This document shows positions 1 to 7,964 of a DNA stretch of 64,000 nucleotides, in pieces (the stretch's first letter is position 1; every line of letters starts with the position of its first letter). The DNA is taken from contig QVRM01001369.1 of assembly GCA_003439945.1 (NCBI GenBank), positions 1,164,501 to 1,228,500 on the forward strand, read 5' to 3'. The notes beneath the pieces were generated by a model that saw only the letters and a program-made list of their open reading frames with translations, ran no database searches and was not told where the DNA came from. The position numbers were made by a program, and so were the translations under genes. This DNA comes from Dermanyssus gallinae (lineage: Eukaryota > Arthropoda > Arachnida > Mesostigmata > Dermanyssidae).

Positions 1-553
1 TTCTTCTTGTTATTGTAAGATCGATGCACGAGGTGTGCCCAGCTCTGTGGAAGGTGGGCGTACCCGTGTTCAGAACAACTAGGTCCTCCGCCGCCAGCCA
101 CTCGAGGATGGCGTGTCCTCTTCGGTTGGTGGCCGTAGAGCCCCATGTAGTGGAAGCTGCGTTAAAATCTCCGGTTAAGACTAGAAGTGGCACGTCGTTT
201 CGGTTAAAAGACTCTGTCAAGTTGTCTAAGAACCTATGAAAGTCTTCGAGAAGGGCGTTGGGACTGCAGTAGCAGGAATAAAACCACCCAACTCCCGTTA
301 GATCCACCCAAGTAAAACCGTACCCGCTGCCGTGTCCGGAAACCCGGAGGCGACAGCGGTTGTCTAGTAAAATGCTTGTCAAATTGTTTGCTTCTGTAAA
401 AAGGTCCGGGGTGCCGTTCTTCGTCCACCGGACGTTGGGCTCACTGAGAAGTAGAAGATCTGCCCCAGACCTGCTATTAATTTCCTGGAGCATGTTGTGG
501 GCACCCATTCTCCGGTTGCAGTTCAGCTGTAATGCTTTAAGAGTAGTTGTCAT
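1..553 (-). CDS. R1-clade retrotransposon ORF2, endonuclease domain (cut by window edge)
   Basis: The minus strand reads open from an ATG at 553 to position 1, about 184 codons, with no stop. It encodes an apurinic-type (exonuclease-endonuclease-phosphatase) endonuclease, which in non-LTR retrotransposons nicks the target DNA to prime reverse transcription. Visible motifs in order are LQLNCNRR near the N terminus, LLLSEPNVRW (catalytic Glu), VLTGDFNAAS (GDxN) and SCIDLTITR, the SxIDLT form typical of the R1 clade. The start sits 9 bases after the stop of ORF1 (565-563), the usual R1 spacing. Reverse transcriptase and C-terminal domain would lie left of the window. This part looks undamaged although ORF1 is broken. 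Clade assignment is from motif recognition and is fairly sure; the exact family is unknown. Confidence 0.85.
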   Translation of the reverse strand, partial: MTTTLKALQLNCNRRMGAHNMLQEINSRSGADLLLLSEPNVRWTKNGTPDLFTEANNLTSILLDNRCRLRVSGHGSGYGFTWVDLTGVGWFYSCYCSPNALLEDFHRFLDNLTESFNRNDVPLLVLTGDFNAASTTWGSTATNRRGHAILEWLAAEDLVVLNTGTPTFHRAGHTSCIDLTITRR

Positions 554-562
554 ACACGTTGT

Positions 563-2114
563 TTAAGATTCGCCCGTGTTTGACTGCTTTGTGGATCGGG
601 AGTCTATAGGAGGAGATGGTTGCCCCCTCTTTCGACTTCTTTGCGTTACCAGGGTGAACCCGTCCTGGTCCTGAGCGCCTCTGGGGTGGTCTCCCGCTGT
701 GGGGAGCACCGTGCTTTGGTCGGGCGCAGACCCTGTCGAGGGGGCGGCAGCCTGCCTCGGTTGCCAGACTGGTTGCCGCCGCGGCGAAGCTCTGCAAGTT
801 GGGCTCTGTACGTAGGGCAAGCAGCGGCGTTGGCCGCGTGCCCCTCCTCGCCGCAGTTGTAGCATTTGGCGTTTTGAGTGCATTCCCTTGACAGGTGCCC
901 CAGTACCCCGCATTTGTGGCAGCGCCTGGAGGTCGCCGCTTCAAATGTGCACGAAGTGGTTGTGTGCCCTACTCGCTGGCACTTCTGGCACGTGAGGACG
1001 GTGATCCATTCCACAATGGGGCAGGATAGCCATCCCAGTTGGACCCGCTTCAGGTCCAGCGCTCGACGGGCATCGGGCGGCGCCGATTATCTTCCGGTAG
1101 CCCTCTTTCGAGGGGGGTCCACCATTAGTGACCCGTCAAATCGAGTTGCTCTGCGGAGCGCTTCCTCGATTTCCTTTGCCGTTGTCCTCTCCATGATGTC
1201 TCTGACAATCAGACACTTGAGGGAGGACCGATCAAGGCTCGCCTCGCCCTCCCCGGCCGCCTGAAGGGCACCGAGGAATGCGCTGGCCCCTCCTGGCGCC
1301 GCCTCCGTCACTACAAGTCTCACGTCCCCGCTGGGAAGGTGTTGTGCCCGTTTGACCAAGACCTTGTAGGAGCCGGGGTCCACCTTGGCCTTAAGATCCC
1401 TAATGGTCTCTGCGTAGGTCTTCCCTTCCTTCTTTTTAAGTAGAACGGTAGTCGTTAGCGTGGACGTGGGACGTTTTGAAGCCTCGGCAACCCGTTTTCC
1501 CGCTACGGTGGTAACTTCTAGGCGCAGCTCGTGAGTGCGGGCTAGGCACTCGAAGAGCTTGTCGACTCCCGTCCGCTCTCCCTCGCTGGTCATGTAGCAA
1601 GGGATCGCCGGTAGGTCTTCTGGGCCCATGAGGGCCTTCGCCTTTATTAGTACTTGCTCCAGGAGAATCTTGTGCTGGAGCAGCGTCGCGTCTTTGGGGA
1701 GCCGAAGTGCCACCAGCGCCCTGGTAGTCGGCTCCCCGTCGTCTCCCGACTCCGTTATTCGGCGGGACAGTACGTCAACGTAAGTAGACGCTTGCCTTGC
1801 TTCCGGCTTCCCCGGCAATGCCCTGGAACTGGCAGGCCATGTTCCTCCAAGTGGCACTGTCGGATGCGTCCCCCTCCCTGGCCACAAGCACCCGGAGGGG
1901 ACTATCCCTTGTTATGCTGGCTCCGAGGGTTGTCACCTTCGCGTAGACAGCTGAAGGCCAGTCTTCTGAGAGGAGGCTTTTGAGATCCTCTTCGGTGTCG
2001 CAGTCCTCGATCATTTTATTGATCTTTTCGGCCTGCCTTTCCAGGGCAAAGCCTTCTGGGGTGCATTGGCATCCTGAGTCCGTTGTATTGTTTTCCGTTT
2101 GTGTGCCTGTGTCC
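563..2114 (-). pseudogene. R1 ORF1 (gag-like) C-terminal part, broken
   Basis: The nucleic-acid-binding protein of the R1 element. After the LINE insert the reading frame resumes near 2114 with a segment rich in acidic and hydroxylated residues. It shifts frame near 1810, continues to an in-frame TAA at 1089-1087, and goes on in the same frame through three CCHC zinc knuckles between about 985 and 870 (CQKCQRVGHTTTSC, CHKCGVLGHLSREC, CYNCGEEGHAANAAAC). A second frameshift near 650-690 is needed to reach the C-terminal segment DQDGFTLVTQRSRKR and the stop at 565-563. Three CCHC boxes are usual for R1/I-group ORF1. Two frameshifts, one stop and a 1.4-kb insertion make it non-functional. Confidence 0.8.
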
Positions 2115-3527
2115 TTTCAATTCAATTCAAACGCACCTTTATTTTGTCAAAGGGAACATATTACAATATTTACATTTCACAAACCGTTACTTAGACTTGT
2201 AGAACAGTCGAGTTACTTGTGTGCCCACATTTGCACCACAAGTATTTTAAGTTCTCAGTGCCCTAGCCATCCGCCACGAAAACATGTTATTCATGCGATC
2301 CGTCTTTGCAATTTGTTTAGACGATATGGTGTTACCGCTTCTAAGATTGTTCACGCGAATTGTAAAAAATTGAGATACATTTGATGAATTTATAATTCGA
2401 TTGTACATGCGATAGTCCGCTCTGGACTGCAGCTCCGCAATAGGGCTTATCACAAGGGAACTTTTAGCAACGTTACACCTTATTGAGACACGACGAATAA
2501 ACTTCCTCTGTACACGCTCCATTGCTTCAATGTATTTGCCTAAATAAGGCCGCCAAACCTCACAACAATACGTAAACCTAGGAACAACTAAACTGTTATA
2601 AAGCCTTATGTAAAAATTGCAATCATTAATTATAAAACAGCGAAATATTGTACTAGATATAAGGGAAGTTTGTCGGATAACTTGTGTTATATGAGTGCTA
2701 AAATCCAGTTCCGGTGTCACCGTAACCCCGAGGTCCCTAATGCTATTTAATATAGGGATAGCCTCTCCATGCAGCTTGTAGGTATGGGCTCCCTTTAAAC
2801 ACAGTACTGCACATTTCGGCACTGATATAAGCATTTCGTTATCCAAACACCATTTAGAAACTGCGTCAATTGCACTCTGTATAATTTGTCGTTCGCTAGC
2901 AGTGTTAGAAGGCCCGTATAGCTTTAGATCATCAGCATAAAGCGTATATGTTATCGAATCAGGTATAACGTTTTTAAGATCTAAAATAAATATGCAAAAT
3001 AAAAGTGGGCCGAGGCTTGATCCCTGAGGAACTCCAGAGGGGCACCCTCCTGACTCACTAAAGCTACTGTTTACCCGAACGCAGAACTCTCTACAGGTAA
3101 GATAACTAGAAATCCATGACAATGAGCGAGTATCAATATTCAAGTACCTAAGTTTCTGTACAAGTTTTACATGGTTTACTCTATCAAATGCTTTAGAGAA
3201 GTCAAAATATACACAATCAAAAGTCAACTTATTATTTATCATAATGGCCCAATCTTGGGTCATTTCAACGAGTTGAGTTGCCGTGGATTTGCCTCTAGTA
3301 AAACCATGTTGGTTTTCATCCAACAAGCCTTTAGATTGAAGCCATCTTGAAGCCAAAATGCCATCTTCATAAGACCTACTGAATATTAAAAAAAGAGGTT
3401 CTGTTATCACAGTCGCTACTTTTTTATAAAATATGGGTGGGATGAAATCTGGAGTAAGGCTGCACTTATTGGGTAGTTGCTTGATTTTCGTCAGAATATT
3501 ATATTCTGATAAATCTAAATATGGACA
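2115..3527 (-). mobile_element. 5'-truncated CR1/Jockey-like LINE inserted in R1 ORF1
   Basis: This piece fuses in frame with the R1 ORF1 start, giving one 514-codon open frame (3791-2247). Reverse transcriptase blocks are clear: motif A (VYFDFSKAFDRVNH), motif B (PSGVPQGSSLGPLLF), motif C (YTLYADDLKLY), then the thumb with VVPRFTYCCEVWRPYLG. The expected stretch between the fingers segment (EDGILASRWLQ) and the next block (SKGLLDENQHGF) is missing. In the related ORF at 7965-10721 that interval holds the HPVHKKGN and RPVSLT motifs, so about 45-50 residues have been lost. The 3' end is AATAAAGGTGCGTTTG followed by GAATT-type pentamers at 2116-2130 rather than poly(A), which favours CR1/L2-type tails. 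Related fragments lie at 37.2 kb (plus strand) and 32.2 kb (minus strand). Confidence 0.8.
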
Positions 3528-3791
3528 GCCGTCACTCGACTTTCCTTCTGGCCTGTTAAGTGCCACTTGAGCCCTCTTTACAGCCGCCCGGAGTTGCTCC
3601 GCCAGAATCTTCACGGCCGTGTCTAGAGTTTTTTGTCCGCTGACAAAGGCGCAGAGCTCTCTTGTCAGTTCCGCGACGTCGGAAAGGCCACCAGGGAGTG
3701 CCGTTGAGGACCCGCCATCCTCCTCTTCGGCGATAGTTTGGGGGGCCACGCGCCCGGGCTTATCATGGTCCTTTGGGGGCGAACGGAACAT
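3528..3791 (-). pseudogene. R1 ORF1 (gag-like) N-terminal part
   Basis: From ATG 3791 the frame encodes a charged N terminus (MFRSPPKDHDKPGRV) and a predicted helical segment (AVKILAEQLRAAVKRAQVAL), ending at KSSD where the CR1/Jockey-like insert begins. The gag frame resumes below 2114 with a GAC codon matching the last gag codon before the insert, so the two parts join without loss. This is inferred from frame and composition; no homology search was run. Confidence 0.65.
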
Positions 3792-4273
3792 CGCCGAAGT
3801 AAATAAATAAATAAAATAAATAAATTGAATTAATAAAAGATGGATAAAATAAATAAATATAAATATTTAAAAAAAATCCCGCTGGAGTAGAACGAAAGAA
3901 ATCTAGAAAGAATCAAGTAGAACGAAGTCCGAGGCGTTGCCCCTGCACCGCCGGCTATTTACACTCGCACAGTGTCTATTACCACCTCTAACCACTGCTT
4001 GTGGTGTGTGGCAAATATACACACTAGTATATACACTTCGAGCGCGTTATATACACGAAAGCACCGCGGCAGCACGAACTATGTACACTTGCAGGGTGTA
4101 TATACAGAATTATATACACTGGTCTAACTGCGCTAGTCAGCTAATGCCACTACTTGTAAACAAGCGAGCCGGTAGCGCCGGTCGTTCTCAAACGTTCGAA
4201 ATCGAACGCTCGATCTCGCTGCGTAAACTTTGCGTCAAAAAACAGTTTCACGGTGTCTTTTGCAGTTTTTTGA
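3792..4273. other. Spacer between the R1 element and NAA80
   Basis: Positions 3790-3890 are A-rich with TAAA repeats, which could be the R1 5' leader or older simple sequence. From about 3930 the DNA becomes GC-richer with scattered CpG, as expected for a 5' region of the plus-strand gene that starts at 4274. I see no clear TATA box, and no coding exon other than the one listed next. Confidence 0.4.
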
Positions 4274-4309
4274 ATGTCACGCCGGATTCTTCACCGGGTT
4301 AACTTCCAG
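4274..4309 (+). CDS. NAA80: NAA80, candidate coding exon 1
   Basis: A 12-codon exon from ATG 4274 (MSRRILHRVNFQ) ends at CAG|GTGCGA, a good donor, in phase 0. The main exon begins in phase 0 at TTTTTCAG|GCT, 216 bases downstream. This exon supplies the start codon that the main exon lacks. In vertebrate NAA80 the residues just before the conserved DACADLINDQW helix also include His-Arg. The exon is short, so support comes from phase, splice sites and context only. Confidence 0.55.
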
Positions 4310-4525
4310 GTGCGATTGGTCAGCCCACTAAGGGCCTCAGGTTCCCGCACCTTTCAGCTAATGAACACGGAGCAAAACACGACGTGGCCGCACGAATCGA
4401 ATGCCAGAAGCAGACTGAATTCTTTGCGCTGACATGATCAGCATAAACTTAAATATTTAGCCTGAAGTACGTATCAATATTTTCAACGCGTGTTGTGTTG
4501 TTTTTTATGCATAAATGTTTTTCAG

Positions 4526-5125
4526 GCTTGTTGTGACGCGCTAAACGCGGAATGGAAGCGAACCGATACAGCTCGGATGCACAGTCTCCAGAAATCGAGC
4601 TCATCATTGCCGGTGTCACTCGTTCTCTTTGAGGCTCCGTCTCGTGAGTTTCTCGGGCACGCCAGAGTGTGCCGAATGTTGGAGCGTGCCGACGCATGCT
4701 TCATTGAGAGCGTGATCATCGTGCCGAGTAGACGAGGTCAGGGTTTAGGTCGCGAACTCATGCGACTTGTCGAAACCTATGCGCGAAATCGCGGTTTCCG
4801 AATTGCCTACCTAACATCCAAAGACAAACAAGTATTTTATTCTAGAATAGGCTATGCCCACTGTGACCACGGATCGATTACGAGGGAGATGGCCACATCT
4901 CCTGTGTTCTGCCGCCAAGTCGGCGAAACGAGCCAAATTCCTACACGAATCGAAACCCCTCGACAAACGGCAAACCTAAACAAAGGTTGCAATGCCGGTG
5001 ATGCGCTCGAAATTAAGCGATGCCGCCCTCCACCGCCTCCGCCACCACCACCACCCCCACCAATGCCGCCCGTACAGCAGCACACAAAGCACCCCACACG
5101 AGACTGGATGATGAAGATTCTCTGA
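4526..5125 (+). CDS. NAA80: NAA80, actin N-terminal acetyltransferase (GNAT), main exon
   Basis: NAA80 (NatH) acetylates the processed N terminus of actin in the cytosol, using acetyl-CoA. The 199 codons here show the N-terminal helix ACCDALNAEWKR with TARMHSLQKSS (vertebrate NAA80 has DLINDQWPRS and SRLHSLGQSS). They then show the GNAT core FLGHARVCRML, the acetyl-CoA loop RRGQGLGRELM (R/Q-x-x-G-x-G/A), and the last strand VFYSRIGYAHCD. A run of 12 prolines near the C terminus precedes the end RDWMMKIL. NAA80 proteins carry such proline stretches before a terminal W-M segment, where they bind profilin. There is no in-frame ATG before residue 17 of this exon, and the sequence starts at a polypyrimidine-AG, so a separate first exon is required. 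PDPR converges on it from the right. No frameshift or missing catalytic block is seen. Confidence 0.88.
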   Translation, partial: ACCDALNAEWKRTDTARMHSLQKSSSSLPVSLVLFEAPSREFLGHARVCRMLERADACFIESVIIVPSRRGQGLGRELMRLVETYARNRGFRIAYLTSKDKQVFYSRIGYAHCDHGSITREMATSPVFCRQVGETSQIPTRIETPRQTANLNKGCNAGDALEIKRCRPPPPPPPPPPPPMPPVQQHTKHPTRDWMMKIL

Positions 5126-5358
5126 CGTGAAAGCCAAGGTCTAAGACCATCTCGTTTTCGTGTAACTCTCGCAGTGCCAGATTTCTACTCATCATCTGAT
5201 TCCTCATTTCGATGTTTTGTCATGCCCGTCAATGCAAAAGCGATCTTCTCGCTCTTTGACGTCCCTTAACATATTTTTTTGTTTTGATGACTTTTGATAG
5301 ACATGTTTGTGTTATGTGCAGTGTAAAACCAGCTACCAGAAATACCAGTTAGCTGTGA

Positions 5359-5364
5359 AATAAA
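5359..5364 (+). terminator. Polyadenylation signal of NAA80
   Basis: AATAAA lies 234 bases after the NAA80 stop in a TA-rich stretch and is the first canonical hexamer downstream. The cleavage site is not determined. Confidence 0.5.
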
Positions 5365-6582
5365 TCGTTCAAAGCACTAAGTTTAAGCACACACACATCA
5401 AGAACTAAGAATAACTAGCCATCTCTGCTGTGCCCGCTACACGGCCTAGATATATTATGGTTATCACTTTTCTTGAATCGAAAAAGTGCACCGAGTAATA
5501 GAAGTCATGCGCGTCTTCAACCTGTCAAGCAGTCCAGGTTTGTAGGGGCAGTTTACAACATTATTGCCGCACTTCATGTTTGGCATAATCGTCTATGCGG
5601 CTACCACAACTTAGCACTGGACTTTCATAACAACTTAGTGATCCGCTAGTTACGCTGTTCCGCAGCGCGCCGGGGTTTGTTTCATGATCGAGGAATGAAA
5701 ACTGGATACTTGTTGGATCTCCCGCTGCAAAGCTTTAGGCGGAACGATGCTTTTCGTTCGATCATCATAAGCTATGGGCTTTCTTGCCCCCTCCCCCCCA
5801 ACCCCCCAATTCAGTGTGATCTAGCCCCGGTCAATTGGTGCAGACTAAACAATGTGTGCCAATGCCATCTCTGTACGCCGATAAACGAAACGGGCCAAAC
5901 ACCAAAAGGACCATCGGCATTGCTGTTAAAATGGATTCATAGATAGATCTCTATCGGATGCAGACAGATACCAAGCATGTACACTTGGTACAGCATACGC
6001 ATAACTACATGCATATGTAAACGAAAATAAAGAACGCTGTGCGTTTATTTTTATCAAAACAGTTATTTTATTAAAGAAACACGTTCAGTGTGCGTGCAAA
6101 ATAGCTTAGTACTAACAAGCGTTTAATAAAAATGTATCCTATCTATAGATGACAGTGAGCAACACGCGTCTTTCCTTCACATATATCGGATCGGATGTCA
6201 TGGGAAGAAAGCAAGTAATGATTGTAATCAGCGTCGACATAGTTTGGAAGGCCAGGCAGACACGCTAGTTGCTAACTGAGCGTCCAGAGAAGGAAGGCGA
6301 AGGGGAGCTCGCCGGAGCGTCACTTTCAAATGCTTCCGTTGCATTCTATGCCATATATATATACACAGCACGTAGCGTCGAGCGGGCGATGTTTTGCTTG
6401 CTTGTATTGGTGATCATCGCCGTGATTAGTCCACCGCAGCCGCGATACCATAATCACCCCTCGTCCTTTGCATATATCGTATTATTGTCACCGTTGTTAC
6501 AAAGAGTATTACTACTACTAACACATGTATGTCTCGAACTTGTGCCTCTCCGAGGATTAATTTAGTTATCTCAATTGCTCCG

Positions 6583-6635
<53 letters not shown>

Positions 6636-7325
6636 GCGCAAGGAGCTACTTTGGTATACGACACTTTATGCCTGCATGCAAAACAAGTACGATTCAACTA
6701 GCTTGTCTTCCGCCACATATATATATATATATATATATAACGGACTAGACAGTATCACACCACATACATATAATCCAGTCCCACCGCCATGAATGAATTA
6801 AACCAAAATTGTTGAAGTAACTCGCTGCTAAAATCGTCGGTAAGTGTAGCATGCCTATGGCCATTCAATAGATATTACCACCGATGTGTGCTACGTAAGA
6901 TTGGCGCGGTTTAGTTACTTGAGCCCAAGAAGATATGCACTGCTGCTCCCTGTTTGACGTATTTGCAAATCACACGTCGATGCTCGCTATCTAAAAGTGC
7001 ATGCTTGGCAGACATTAAACTACAACTTCGTTTTATGTATATATATATATATATATATATATGAGGAACTTGAGCATTTAGTTTTATGACAACTGCGCGC
7101 AGGGCGTTCGCGCGAGCGGTACGTATCATTATCGACGCGGGGTAAGAGTGGAATAAGAGAGAATTTACGGCTGCATGATAAAAAAAAGCCGCTGTTGATT
7201 TTAGGATTACGCCAATGGCTATCCTTGTAACGCCAGCCGATTCTTCTTTGACCACGTGGGACGAGAACGCGGCGCGAAAAGCTAAAGCCAGATGAGACAG
7301 AAAACTGCAATGAGAAGAAATCGCT
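5365..7325. other. Convergent intergenic spacer with (TA)n tracts
   Basis: No coding exon is supportable. The stretch holds (TA)n at 6583-6635, a shorter one around 6718-6740 and another at 7038-7062. The PDPR 3'UTR must occupy its right part. A possible minus-strand AATAAA lies at 6049-6044, implying a UTR of about 1.3 kb, but nearer non-canonical signals cannot be excluded. Confidence 0.4.
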
Positions 7326-7517
7326 CTATTGGGTGGCGAAGTAAGTCCTCTCCCTTGAGATGCCCTTGTAGGCGAGAGTGGGCGAGTGGATGTTGCCTTT
7401 AGCTGGATACATATTGCCGCCGATGTTAACGAAAAACTCGTTCTTAAGGATGTAGTCGTTCGTTACAACTTGCCGCGTTCCCTGGTCATCACGATCTTCG
7501 ACGAAGCCCAAGCACAC
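7326..7517 (-). CDS. PDPR: PDPR exon 14 (last coding exon, stop at 7326)
   Basis: PDPR is the regulatory subunit of pyruvate dehydrogenase phosphatase in the mitochondrial matrix; it lowers the phosphatase's sensitivity to magnesium. It belongs to the dimethylglycine/sarcosine dehydrogenase-like flavoprotein family. This exon encodes the end of the C-terminal barrel (VCLGFVEDRDDQG; vertebrate PDPR has HVCLGFVHN), then QVVTNDYILKNEFFVNIGG and a variable tail. The acceptor is TTTTACAG|GTG in phase 0. The full set, including the candidate exon 1, gives about 910 residues against 879 in human PDPR, with no stop or frameshift. Confidence 0.88.
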   Translation of the reverse strand: MCLGFVEDRDDQGTRQVVTNDYILKNEFFVNIGGNMYPAKGNIHSPTLAYKGISRERTYFATQ

Positions 7518-7616
7518 CTGTAAAAGAATATAGCCAAATACAACACAACAGGAATAAATACGGGTGCAAAATATTTGCTATGAAAAGGCTGCTAGAACAA
7601 AATGCGCAAAATGCGC

Positions 7617-7622
<6 letters not shown>

Positions 7623-7669
<47 letters not shown>
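7623..7669. repeat. (TA)n microsatellite
   Basis: An uninterrupted TA tract of about 47 bp in PDPR intron 13, just outside exon 14. It is pure enough to be length-polymorphic. Confidence 0.95.
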
Positions 7670-7670
<1 letters not shown>

Positions 7671-7964
7671 GAGAACGGATCGAAGTTTAGATACATATTT
7701 ATAAAAAAGAATATTTAATTTTAAAATGTTTTGTTCCCTTAAAATAGCTCCCACCCGCTGCAATGCACCTGTGCCATCTTCGTTCCCTTACTTGGAAGCA
7801 TTTTTATTGCGTCTTTCGGAATCATGTTGATTTGTTACTGCAATTTTTAGATTGAAACGCTTTATTCAAGGTAGAAAGAAGAATATACATTCGCATATAT
7901 GCATGTATGTCATGTGATCAATATGTGATTATAATCTGCAAGTAGTGCAGGGTATTGGCGACCC

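Larger units (their letters stand above)
1..3900 (-). mobile_element. R1-clade non-LTR retrotransposon with a nested LINE insertion
   Basis: ORF1 (3791 down to 563) and ORF2 (553 to beyond the window) lie in the order and spacing of an R1-type LINE on the minus strand. The 5' end is placed only roughly: A-rich, low-complexity DNA fills 3790-3890, and unrelated sequence leading to NAA80 follows. The flanks seen here are not rDNA, whereas classical R1 inserts in 28S rDNA. This copy is therefore either a non-rDNA member of the clade or a displaced one. A second LINE occupies about 2115-3527 inside ORF1. Confidence 0.75.

Noticed and set aside
6529..6792. Open frames rich in Ile-Tyr (here and around 7600, 26000, 27000, 31800)
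   Set aside because: They are translations of (TA)n microsatellites, without codon structure or start context.
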